Shown here in pieces: positions 1-5,844 of a DNA stretch of 6,011 nt. The stretch covers positions 1 to 6,011 of the forward strand of contig CALMWD010000070.1 in NCBI GenBank assembly GCA_937873105.1, read 5' to 3'. Both the position numbers and the translations under genes were made by a program. The stretch comes from an uncultured Rhodanobacteraceae bacterium. GTDB lineage: Bacteria > Pseudomonadota > Gammaproteobacteria > Xanthomonadales > Ahniellaceae. Positions within the stretch are counted from its first letter, which is position 1, and each line of letters begins with the position of its first letter. Below the pieces are notes generated by a model that was not told where the DNA came from, did no database searches, and was given only the letters and a program-made list of their open reading frames with translations.

Positions 1-137
1 CGCCAGCTTCGCGGCAGGAGCTGGGGCGCGCGCCAGTTCGGCCGCCTGCGCAGGGCGGCGGGCTGCGCGGCGGCGGCGATGGCCAGCGGCGCGCACAAGC
101 TCAGGACCACGGCGAGATAAAGGGAATTCGGTTTCAT
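1..137 (-). CDS. Secreted protein of unknown function, 5' part only (runs off the left edge)
   Basis: An open frame begins at ATG 137 and stays open to base 1, giving 45 complete codons. The first residues, MKPNSLYLAVVLSLCAPLAI followed by AAAAQ, look like a classic signal peptide: a lysine, a hydrophobic core of about 15 residues, then an Ala-rich cleavage region near residue 24. A GAGGAA ribosome binding site (144-149) sits 6 nt upstream of the ATG. The remaining visible residues are rich in Arg, Pro and Trp and carry no motif I recognise. The gene starts 21 bp after the probable anti-sigma gene, so it is probably the third gene of a sigma/anti-sigma/exported-protein unit. From memory, xanthomonads often have a DUF3106-type exported protein in this position, but too little sequence is visible to claim that. 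G/C-rich third positions support this frame. Reading and start are fairly secure; function is unknown. Confidence 0.6.
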   Translation of the reverse strand, partial: MKPNSLYLAVVLSLCAPLAIAAAAQPAALRRRPNWRAPQLLPRSW

Positions 138-143
138 GCGGGT

Positions 144-149
144 TTCCTC
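144..149 (-). promoter_or_regulatory. Ribosome binding site of the secreted-protein gene
   Basis: GAGGAA on the - strand lies 6 nt before ATG 137. It is the main support for calling a gene at the left edge, because only 45 codons of it are inside the window. Confidence 0.6.
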
Positions 150-158
150 GATGCGGAA

Positions 159-848
159 TCAGATGCCGGATGGCGAAGGCTTTGAGGGCGACGCGGCGAG
201 CTTGGTTTGCATCGCCGACCATTCGAAGGCGAGTTGCTCGCGCTCGGCCAGCGCCGCCTCGGGCGCGCCTTCCGCGAGATCGCGCAGCAGCGGCTCGAAG
301 GCGCGCAGGGTGCGCGCGAGTTGCGCATCGCCGGCGGCTTCGGCGGCGCGGGCCAGCGCCCGCTGGTCCTCGATCCAGCGCAGCACCAGCCGGCGGCGCG
401 TCGCATCCGGCTGCTCGCCCCACTGCGACAAGTCGGCCCCGGCCTCGGCCAGATGCACGCGCACGCTGCGCGCGACTCGGTCCTCGTCGCCGCGATCGAC
501 GACCGCCGTCGGCGGCGGGCCGGAAATCTCGATCTCGGACGTGCGCCACAACGCCCCGAAGATCGCCACTGCGCCGACGCCCGCCGCCAGCGCGAACGGC
601 ACGAACCAGCGCGACGCAGCAGGCTTCGCCGATGCCTCGTCGCGGATCGCACGCCACCAGCGCGCCTGCCGTACGGCATCGACCGCGGGCTCGGGCAGCG
701 TGCCGAAGCGCGCCAGGTCGGCGACCAGGCGCGCATACCGCGCACCCAGTCCGGCATCGCGCGCGAGCGCTTCGGCGATCTCGCGTCGGCGCGCCTCGTC
801 CAGTCCGTCCTGCCAGTGGAACAGCAGCAGATCGTCGTCGGAAATCAT
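159..848 (-). CDS. Single-pass membrane protein, probable anti-sigma factor
   Basis: A 229-residue protein starting MISDDDLLLFHWQDGLDEAR. The N-terminal ~75 residues are predicted cytoplasmic and helical, with an acidic start and a DLLLFHW...LDEARRREIAEAL pattern like anti-sigma N-terminal domains. A single hydrophobic helix at about 81-101 (WFVPFALAAGVGAVAIFGAL) should span the inner membrane. Residues 102-229 would be periplasmic, helical, charged and Ala-rich. The protein has no cysteine, so it is not a zinc (ZAS, HxxxCxxC) anti-sigma factor. Its start overlaps the sigma gene's stop (ATGA, 845-848), which suggests translational coupling and matched amounts of the two proteins. The start is fixed by a strong AGGAGG site 7 nt upstream; a longer reading from 968 would run deep into the sigma gene and is rejected. 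The anti-sigma role is inferred from topology and neighbourhood, since no motif proves it. Confidence 0.75.
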   Translation of the reverse strand: MISDDDLLLFHWQDGLDEARRREIAEALARDAGLGARYARLVADLARFGTLPEPAVDAVRQARWWRAIRDEASAKPAASRWFVPFALAAGVGAVAIFGALWRTSEIEISGPPPTAVVDRGDEDRVARSVRVHLAEAGADLSQWGEQPDATRRRLVLRWIEDQRALARAAEAAGDAQLARTLRAFEPLLRDLAEGAPEAALAEREQLAFEWSAMQTKLAASPSKPSPSGI

Positions 849-1393
849 CGGGAATCCTCCTGCCAATGCGCGAGTTCGCCGCGCAGCTTGCCGACGCCGC
901 GAAATAGCGCCTGCTTGATGCTGTTGATGCTGCGTCCGAGATGCGCCGCGATCTCGTCCAGCGTCCATTGTTCGATGTGCTTGAGCACGAAGCAGACGCG
1001 CTCCATCTCGGTCAGCTTCGCCATCGCCGCGCCGGTGTCGGCGCCGAAGGCGGCGCGCAGATGCGCCCGCGCCGGGTCGTCGCCGCCGGGCAGATCGGGT
1101 TCGGGCGTATCGGCATCGATCTCCGCCATCGGGCCGCGGCGGCGCACCAGTTCCAGCGCCGCGTTGATGGCGATGCGATGCAGCCAGGTGTCGCGTTCGG
1201 CCTCCGCGCGGAACTGGTCGCGGGCGCGCCAGGCCCGCAACAGCGCCTCCTGCACCGCGTCCTCGGCCAGGGCCGGATCGCGGGTGATGCGCAGGCAGGC
1301 CGCCTGCAGGCGCGCGCCGCGGCGGGCGATCAGGTCGCGGAATTCGTCCTCGGGTCGCGGCGAGGCCCGCATGAAACCGGTCAGCATACGCAT
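845..1393 (-). CDS. ECF-like sigma-70 family RNA polymerase sigma factor
   Basis: A 182-residue protein with the two-domain layout of group 4 (ECF) sigma factors. Region 2 covers about 17-86, with ALAEDAVQEALLRAWRARDQ at about 41-60 matching the conserved core-binding and -10 recognition helices, then TWLHRIAINAALELVRRR. An acidic, Pro-rich linker at about 90-115 joins it to region 4 at about 125-175. Region 4 contains LTEMERVCFVLKHIEQWTLD and a helix-turn-helix, EIAAHLGRSINSIKQALFRG, for -35 recognition. Length is typical for the family. The start is uncertain: ATG codons at 1393, 1387 and 1372 are all in frame and none has a clear ribosome binding site. The gene begins 24 bp after bioC stops, so reinitiation from bioC is possible. 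Its stop overlaps the downstream membrane-protein start by 4 bases. The target promoters and inducing signal cannot be read from the sequence. Confidence 0.93.
   Translation of the reverse strand: MRMLTGFMRASPRPEDEFRDLIARRGARLQAACLRITRDPALAEDAVQEALLRAWRARDQFRAEAERDTWLHRIAINAALELVRRRGPMAEIDADTPEPDLPGGDDPARAHLRAAFGADTGAAMAKLTEMERVCFVLKHIEQWTLDEIAAHLGRSINSIKQALFRGVGKLRGELAHWQEDSR
856..861 (-). promoter_or_regulatory. Strong ribosome binding site of the probable anti-sigma gene
   Basis: AGGAGG on the - strand, 7 nt before ATG 848 and inside the last codons of the sigma gene. It decides the start of the anti-sigma gene. It contrasts with the sigma gene, which has no visible Shine-Dalgarno sequence, so the inhibitor may be translated more efficiently than the sigma factor. 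Confidence 0.75.
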
Positions 1394-1417
1394 GGGATGG
1401 CGACCGGGCGGATTCGG

Positions 1418-2305
1418 TTAGCTTCCCCCGCGCCGCGATTTCAATTGCGCGCGCAGGCTATCCACGGACACGGCGGCGATGTCGGTGCCGCCGCGGCGGC
1501 GCGGTTGGGATGCGTCCGGGGCCTGGGCCTGGGCGTAGACGACCTCGTAGCTGGCCGGATAGCGGCCGTCGGCGCCGCGGAAACCTTCGTAGGCGGCGAG
1601 CATCGTCGCGAGCTTGCGCTTGCCGGTGAGGCCGCGGGCGCGCTGGGCGTCGGCATTGCCGGCGCCGATGCCCTTGAGCTCGCGCATCAGCAGCTTCGGA
1701 TCGGAATAACGCAGGTCGTAATGTTCGACATCGAGCATCGGATCGCGGAAGCCGGCGGCGAGCAGGCGGTCGCCGATGTCGTGCATGTCGATGAAGACGT
1801 TGACGTGCGGATCGTCGTCGACCGCGGCCCAGCTCTGGCGCAGCTCGGTCAGCGTGTCCGGGCCGAAGGTCGAGAACAGCAGCCAGCCGCCGGGGCGCAG
1901 CACGCGGCGGAATTCGTCGAACACCGTCTCCAGGTCCTCGCACCATTGCAGGCACAGGCTGGAGAACAGCAGGTCGATGCTGGCGTCGGCGAGCGGCAGG
2001 GCGCGGGCATCGGCGCAGACGCGCCGGAACGGTTTCCACCAGCCGGCGCGCGCCTTCGCCTCGCGCAGCATCGGCAAGGCCAGATCGAGGGCGACGACCT
2101 CGGCCTTCGGGAAGCGCTTGCGCATCGCCGCACTGGCGCGGCCGGGACCGGCGCCGACGTCGAGGACGCGTTGCGGCGCGTCCTTGAGCAGGTCGAGCCG
2201 GCCGAGCAATTGCGCCTCGACCTGGTGCTGCAGCGTGGCGATGGCGTCGTAGGCCGGCGCCGCGCGCGAGAATGCGCGCCGCACGCGCGTCACGTCGATC
2301 CTCAT
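1418..2305 (-). CDS. bioC: Malonyl-ACP O-methyltransferase BioC
   Basis: A 295-residue class I SAM-dependent methyltransferase. BioC methylates the free carboxyl of malonyl-ACP (or -CoA) so that the ester can be elongated by the fatty acid synthase to pimeloyl-ACP methyl ester. The N-terminal signature AFSRAAPAYD followed by LQHQV (about 11-29) is typical of BioC. The SAM-binding motif I is VLDVGAGPG at 47-55, with the motif II acidic residue D74 in VVALDLA and D99 in CADARALPL. Further conserved blocks are IDLLFSSLCLQW (110-121), VLRPGGWLLFSTFGPDTLTE (135-154) and the C-terminal KLATMLAAYEGFR. The basic, Ser-containing tail (about 272-295) resembles that of other proteobacterial BioC proteins. 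It lies 45 bp after bioH, the enzyme acting on its downstream product, which supports the assignment. Only a modest G-rich ribosome binding site is visible upstream of ATG 2305. Confidence 0.95.
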   Translation of the reverse strand: MRIDVTRVRRAFSRAAPAYDAIATLQHQVEAQLLGRLDLLKDAPQRVLDVGAGPGRASAAMRKRFPKAEVVALDLALPMLREAKARAGWWKPFRRVCADARALPLADASIDLLFSSLCLQWCEDLETVFDEFRRVLRPGGWLLFSTFGPDTLTELRQSWAAVDDDPHVNVFIDMHDIGDRLLAAGFRDPMLDVEHYDLRYSDPKLLMRELKGIGAGNADAQRARGLTGKRKLATMLAAYEGFRGADGRYPASYEVVYAQAQAPDASQPRRRGGTDIAAVSVDSLRAQLKSRRGGS

Positions 2306-2350
2306 TCCCCGTGGTCCCCGCCGGATTCGGCCCTGACGTCGGCTTGCCGC

Positions 2351-3133
2351 TTATTCACCGTGTACCTCGCGCACCAGGATCTTCAGTTGCACCATCAGTT
2401 CGGCCAGATGCGTGATGAAGGGCGCATGCGCGGCGCCATCGATTCGGTGATAGCGCCCGCGCGCGCCGTCGGCAGCCCACTCCATCGCCTGCCAGGGCAC
2501 GATGCGGTCGCGCCCGCCCGGCACCCAGATGCTCGGGCAGGTCAGGTGCGACAGCTGTTCGGTGTAGTCGCTGTGCTCGAGCGCATACAGGCCCATCTCC
2601 AGCACCGAGGGGCTGGGCTGGCCGCGGTCGAACTCGTGCGCGCGCAGTTCGCGCAGGCAGGCCTGGGCGTTCTCGTCGCCCTGCGCTTCGAGCGCGAGGA
2701 AGCGTTCGATCGTGCCCTGGTAGTCGCTGGCGAGGTCGCTGCCGAACTGCTGGAACACCGCCATCGGCACGCCATGCGCCCAGCCGCCGCGGCTGACGAA
2801 ACACGGCGACGCGCAGATCATGCCGAGACCCGCCACCTGCGCCGATGCCGTCAGCGCCGCACGCAACGCGACCAGACCGCCCAGCGACCAGCCGATCCAG
2901 ATCGCGCCCGGCGGCACCAGGCGGGTGAGCCGGTCGACGCAATCGGCCACGTCGAAGCCGTCCTCGCCCTCCCGGGTGTAACCGTGGCCGGGCAGGTCGA
3001 CGACGTGCACTTTCACGCGCGGCAGCCGCACCAAGCCCTCGGCCAGCGGCGTCATGACGCCGCCGTGCATGGCCCAGCCATGGATCAATACGACCGGAAT
3101 GTCCCCGCCCTGACCGTAGACGTCGATATGCAT
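2351..3133 (-). CDS. bioH: Pimeloyl-ACP methyl ester carboxylesterase BioH
   Basis: A 260-residue alpha/beta hydrolase, close to the ~256 residues of E. coli BioH. It cleaves the methyl ester of pimeloyl-ACP methyl ester, ending the BioC/fatty-acid-synthase stage and releasing pimeloyl-ACP for BioF. The oxyanion-hole segment VVLIHGWAMHGGVM is at about 14-27. The nucleophile elbow GWSLGG at 81-86 gives Ser83. Asp209 in GGRDRIVP and His236 in GAAHAPF complete the triad, matching the E. coli Ser82/Asp207/His235 spacing. DLPGHGYT (46-53) is a further family block. A cap domain fits residues ~115-190. There is no signal peptide, consistent with cytoplasmic action. A GGAG ribosome binding site lies about 8 nt before ATG 3133 and overlaps the end of the ACT-domain gene, which stops only 3 bp upstream. 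Confidence 0.94.
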   Translation of the reverse strand: MHIDVYGQGGDIPVVLIHGWAMHGGVMTPLAEGLVRLPRVKVHVVDLPGHGYTREGEDGFDVADCVDRLTRLVPPGAIWIGWSLGGLVALRAALTASAQVAGLGMICASPCFVSRGGWAHGVPMAVFQQFGSDLASDYQGTIERFLALEAQGDENAQACLRELRAHEFDRGQPSPSVLEMGLYALEHSDYTEQLSHLTCPSIWVPGGRDRIVPWQAMEWAADGARGRYHRIDGAAHAPFITHLAELMVQLKILVREVHGE

Positions 3134-3136
3134 GGC

Positions 3137-3526
3137 TCAGCTCCGCGACAGGCGCCGCAGGAGCTCGATCGCCTCGTCGGCGCGGTCCAGCGGTACGAAC
3201 AGATGATCGTGATGGTACGCCGCGACCATGTTGCAGGCGATGCCGGCGTCGGCCAGCGCATCGGCGACGGCCGCGGTCAGGCCGACCGCCTGCAACGAGG
3301 AATGCACGCGCAGGGTCAGCCAGGCGCAAGGGAAGGTGAAGTCGAGTCCTGCGGCCTCGGCCTGCGCGCGCGGCAGGACCAGGGTCCAGCCTTCCTGTTC
3401 GCGGAATACGAGGGCCGGATCCAGTCCGGCCGGCAGGACTGGCACGGTCGCATAGACGTATTCGCCCGGCTGCCGCTCCGGCGCCAGCGTGCGCAGCAAT
3501 ACGGTCAGATGGGTCTCGCCGTTCAT
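3137..3526 (-). CDS. Small ACT-domain protein (COG3602/DUF2241-like) between bioF and bioH
   Basis: A 129-residue protein that I recognise by pattern as the COG3602-type stand-alone ACT protein. It has an N-terminal LTVLLRTLAPERQPGEYVYA block, a central FREQEGWTLVLPRAQAEAAG block, then FPCAWLTLRVHSSLQAVGLT (66-85) and the characteristic AGIACNMVAAYHHDHLFVPL (94-113), which form the C-terminal ACT-like fold. ACT domains usually bind amino acids or similar small ligands; no specific function for this family is established to my knowledge, and no catalytic residues are evident. The start at ATG 3526 overlaps the bioF stop (ATGA) and has GAGG about 5 nt upstream; bioH begins 3 bp after its stop. 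It is therefore locked into the biotin operon. A role in biotin synthesis, for example sensing L-alanine, the co-substrate of BioF, is only a hypothesis. The longer in-frame reading up to 4021 is a shadow of bioF. Confidence 0.87.
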   Translation of the reverse strand: MNGETHLTVLLRTLAPERQPGEYVYATVPVLPAGLDPALVFREQEGWTLVLPRAQAEAAGLDFTFPCAWLTLRVHSSLQAVGLTAAVADALADAGIACNMVAAYHHDHLFVPLDRADEAIELLRRLSRS

Positions 3527-4698
3527 GCCGGCCTCGCCTGCTCCAAGGCCTCGAGCAGGCCGTCGACCTGCGCCTCGGCGTGGGCCGCCGACAAGGTGAC
3601 GCGCAGGCGCGCGCTGCCCGCCGGTACCGTGGGCGGACGGATCGCCGGCACATACCAGCCGCGCTGCATCAGCGCCTGCGACAAGGCGACGGCGGCACCG
3701 GCCTCGCCGATGCGCAGCGGCTGGATCGGCGTGACCGAATCCATCAGCGCATAACCGAGCCGGGAGGCGCCGGCGCGGAAGCGCGCGACCAGCGCCTGCA
3801 GATGCGCTCGTCGCTGCGGTTCGCGACGCAGCACCTGGATGGCTGCCGAAGCCGCCGCCGCCAGCGCGGGCGGCAACGCCGTGGTGTAGACGAAGGGCCG
3901 CGCGAACTGCACCAGCGCGTCGATCAGCTCGCGCGGACCGAGTACCAGCGCCCCGCCGCAGCCCACCGCCTTGCCGAGCGTGACCATGCGCAAGGGCACG
4001 TCGCGCGCGCCCAGGCCGCAATGCTCGGGACTACCCTGCCCATCCGGACCGAGCACGCCGAAACCATGGGCGTCGTCGACGAACAACAAGGCGCCGCGAT
4101 CGCGTGCGAGCCGCGCAAGTTCAGGCAGGGGCGCCAGATCGCCATCCATCGAGAACACGCCATCGGTCGCGAGCAGCGTCGGTGCGTCGCCGGCGGCGTC
4201 GAGTTGGCGCGCGGCGGCATCGACGTCGTTGTGCGGATAACGTCGCAACGCGCAGCCGGCCAGCTTCGCGCCGTCGATCAGGCAGGCGTGGTTGAGCTTG
4301 TCCTGCACGCAAACGTCGCCGTCCTGCAACAGGCCCGCGAGCACGCCCAGGTTGGCCAGGTAACCGGTGGAGAAGAGCAGGCCCGCCTCGTAACCAAGCC
4401 ACTCGGCGACTTCGCGTTCGAGCCGCGCATGCGGGCCGCGATGGCCGCCGAGCAGGTGGGCGGCGGTGCTGCCGACGCCCCAGCGGTTCGCGGCCTCCTG
4501 CATCGCCCGCACGACCTCGGGATGCTGCGCGAGGCCAAGGTAATCATTGCTCGCGAACGACACCAGGTCGCGGCCGTCGATGCGCAGATGCACGCCCTCC
4601 GCCCGCTCGACCTCGCGCACGACCCGGCGCAGCCCCGCCGCCTCGCGTTCGCCAAGGCGTGCGGCGGCCCGGGTCGCGATCGCCGCGGCATCGCTCAA
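3523..4698 (-). CDS. bioF: 8-amino-7-oxononanoate (KAPA) synthase BioF
   Basis: A 391-residue PLP-dependent alpha-oxoamine synthase. It condenses pimeloyl-ACP (or -CoA) with L-alanine to KAPA, releasing CO2. Visible family blocks are [15 protein letters not shown] (46-60), [20 protein letters not shown] (74-93), [32 protein letters not shown] (132-149), [15 protein letters not shown] (177-191), [13 protein letters not shown] (205-217, with PLP-contacting Asp208 and His211) and [14 protein letters not shown] (239-252), in which Lys243 is the Schiff-base lysine. [11 protein letters not shown] and [20 protein letters not shown] close the protein. The start is TTG 4698: the N-terminal helix aligns with homologues from there, there is no in-frame ATG or GTG just upstream, and the first in-frame ATG downstream (residue 66) is inside the core. 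The TTG overlaps the bioB stop (TTGA, 4698-4695). The bioF stop overlaps the ACT gene start. Confidence 0.95.
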   Translation of the reverse strand: MSDAAAIATRAAARLGEREAAGLRRVVREVERAEGVHLRIDGRDLVSFASNDYLGLAQHPEVVRAMQEAANRWGVGSTAAHLLGGHRGPHARLEREVAEWLGYEAGLLFSTGYLANLGVLAGLLQDGDVCVQDKLNHACLIDGAKLAGCALRRYPHNDVDAAARQLDAAGDAPTLLATDGVFSMDGDLAPLPELARLARDRGALLFVDDAHGFGVLGPDGQGSPEHCGLGARDVPLRMVTLGKAVGCGGALVLGPRELIDALVQFARPFVYTTALPPALAAAASAAIQVLRREPQRRAHLQALVARFRAGASRLGYALMDSVTPIQPLRIGEAGAAVALSQALMQRGWYVPAIRPPTVPAGSARLRVTLSAAHAEAQVDGLLEALEQARPA

Positions 4699-5768
4699 GC
4701 GGCGCGCTCGACGATGTCGGCGTGCACGGTATCGGAATGCGCGACCACTTCCAGCGGCTTCAGGCCGAGCTTGTCGAACAGCGCGCGATCGGCTTCGGTG
4801 TCCGGATTGCCGGTGGTCAGCAGCTTCTCGCCGTAGAAGATCGAATTCGCGCCGGCGAGGAAGCACAGGGCCTGCAGCTCCTCGCTCATCGACTCGCGGC
4901 CGGCCGAGAGGCGCACCATCGAGGCCGGCATGGTGATGCGCGCGACCGCGATCGTGCGCACGAATTCGAAGGCATCGAGATCGCGTTCTTCGGCCAGCGG
5001 CGTGCCGGCGACTTTCACGAGGCGATTGATCGGCACCGAATCCGGATGCGCCGGCAGGTTGGCCAGCGCGCGGATGAAGCTGGCGCGATCGGCGCGCGTC
5101 TCGCCCATGCCGACGATGCCGCCGCAGCAGGTCTTCATGCCGACGTCGCGCACGTGCGCCAGCGTGTCGAGGCGGTCCTGGTAGCAGCGCGTGGTGATGA
5201 TGTCGCCGTAGAACTCGGGCGAGGTGTCGAGGTTGTGGTTGTAGTAGTCGAGGCCGGCGTCCTTCAGCGACTGCGCCTGATCGCGGCTGAGCATGCCGAG
5301 CGTGGCGCAGGTTTCGAGGCCGAGCGCCTTGACCGCGCTGACCATGGCATTGACCTGGGCGATGTCCTTGTCCTTGGGCGAACGCCAGGCCGCGCCCATG
5401 CAGAAACGCGAGGCGCCGGCCTCCTTGGCCTGCTTCGCCTTCGCGACCACGGCCTCGATCGGCATCAGCTTCTCGGCCTTCAAACCGGTGTCGTAGCGCG
5501 CGCTCTGCGGGCAATAGGCGCAGTCCTCGGGACAGGCGCCGGTCTTGATCGACAGCAAGGTCGACACCTGCACGGCATTTGGATCGTGATACGTGCGATG
5601 CACCGACTGCGCCTGGTGCATCAGCTCGTTGAACGGCGCCGCGAACAGGGCCTCGATTTCGCCCTGCGACCAGTCGTGGCGCAGGCCGTCCTCGACCATG
5701 CGCAATTCGGCCTTGCCGCCCGCGCAACCGCAGCCCGTACCGCAACCGCCCGTCTGTTCCATCGTCAT
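4695..5768 (-). CDS. bioB: Biotin synthase BioB
   Basis: A 357-residue radical SAM enzyme that inserts sulfur into dethiobiotin to form biotin. The [4Fe-4S]/SAM motif is CPEDCAYC, with Cys79, Cys83 and Cys86. The [2Fe-2S] sulfur-donor cluster ligands are Cys123 (FCMGAAWR), Cys154 (ETCATLGML), Cys214 ([13 protein letters not shown]) and Arg286 (MVRLSAGRE). All sit exactly 26 residues later than in E. coli BioB, so the catalytic core is intact. [13 protein letters not shown] and [16 protein letters not shown] are further family signatures. The 26-residue shift reflects an unusual N-terminal extension rich in Gly and Cys (Cys9, 13, 15). Start choices are ATG 5768 (GGGA 7 nt upstream), ATG 5762 (AGGA 7 nt upstream) and ATG 5699, which would remove the extension but has only a weak site. 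It is the first gene of the - strand run, downstream of a good promoter, and overlaps bioF by 4 bases. Confidence 0.97.
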   Translation of the reverse strand: MTMEQTGGCGTGCGCAGGKAELRMVEDGLRHDWSQGEIEALFAAPFNELMHQAQSVHRTYHDPNAVQVSTLLSIKTGACPEDCAYCPQSARYDTGLKAEKLMPIEAVVAKAKQAKEAGASRFCMGAAWRSPKDKDIAQVNAMVSAVKALGLETCATLGMLSRDQAQSLKDAGLDYYNHNLDTSPEFYGDIITTRCYQDRLDTLAHVRDVGMKTCCGGIVGMGETRADRASFIRALANLPAHPDSVPINRLVKVAGTPLAEERDLDAFEFVRTIAVARITMPASMVRLSAGRESMSEELQALCFLAGANSIFYGEKLLTTGNPDTEADRALFDKLGLKPLEVVAHSDTVHADIVERAA

Positions 5769-5787
5769 GTCCTGTTCCCAAGCTGGC

Positions 5788-5816
5788 GCGCGGACCAGCC
5801 GCGCTAAAGTCCGCGC
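5788..5816. repeat. 8-bp perfect inverted repeat in the bioB leader, candidate operator
   Basis: GCGCGGAC at 5788-5795 and GTCCGCGC at 5809-5816 are perfect reverse complements separated by 13 bp, so the half-site centres are 21 bp apart, two helical turns. On the - strand the right arm abuts the candidate -10 box and the repeat spans the expected transcription start of bioB. That placement suits a repressor operator; a leader hairpin is the alternative. It does not resemble the enterobacterial BirA operator or the alphaproteobacterial BioR site. In GC-rich DNA a repeat of this size could also arise by chance. Confidence 0.5.
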
Positions 5817-5844
5817 AGTCTATGGACCCGACACCCCCTGTCAA
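5817..5844 (-). promoter_or_regulatory. Candidate sigma70 promoter of the biotin gene run
   Basis: On the - strand, TTGACA (5844-5839, a perfect -35 match) is followed by a 16-bp spacer and TAGACT (5822-5817, four of six matches to the -10 consensus). The predicted start of transcription is near 5810, leaving a leader of about 40 nt before bioB. The -10 box shares its last base with the comF start codon and the -35 box lies inside comF codons 6-8, so transcription of the two genes may interfere. No comparable promoter was seen upstream of the later genes. Confidence 0.6.

Noticed and set aside
129..142. A 14-nt inverted match with 1366-1379 (CCCGCATGAAACCG)
   Set aside because: One match of this length is expected by chance across the window at this base composition, and the two copies are in unrelated coding contexts.
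849..968. A 40-residue N-terminal extension of the anti-sigma protein starting at 968
   Set aside because: It would overlap the sigma gene's region 4 by 120 bases, while ATG 848 has an ideal AGGAGG and the usual 4-base overlap.
1394..1444. Possible internal promoter for the sigma gene (TTGAAA on the - strand, 1444-1439)
   Set aside because: No acceptable -10 box lies 16-18 bp downstream, and no clear ECF-type GGAAC -35 motif with a matching -10 was found.
2306..2350. Possible terminator in the 45-bp bioH-bioC gap
   Set aside because: Only a 4-bp stem (GCCG-AATC-CGGC) is present and no T-tract follows on the - strand, so the gap is more likely a read-through spacer.
941..3754. A 937-codon open frame on the + strand opposite the sigma, bioC, bioH and ACT genes
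   Set aside because: It lies antisense to four well-recognised genes, is rich in Arg, Ala, Gln and His with no domain pattern, and is the expected by-product of G/C-rich third positions on the coding strand.
3527..4021. Upstream in-frame extension of the ACT-domain gene
   Set aside because: It lies entirely inside bioF in another frame and is an Arg/Ala-rich shadow; the COG3602 family pattern begins at MNGETH (ATG 3526).
4659..5807. A long + strand open frame opposite bioB
   Set aside because: It is antisense to an intact bioB with all catalytic residues, and its low-complexity composition fits a shadow frame.
5830..5842. Short palindrome GACA-CCCCC-TGTC overlapping the bioB -35 box
   Set aside because: The arms are only 4 bp, too short to separate from chance, although its position would suit a repressor.
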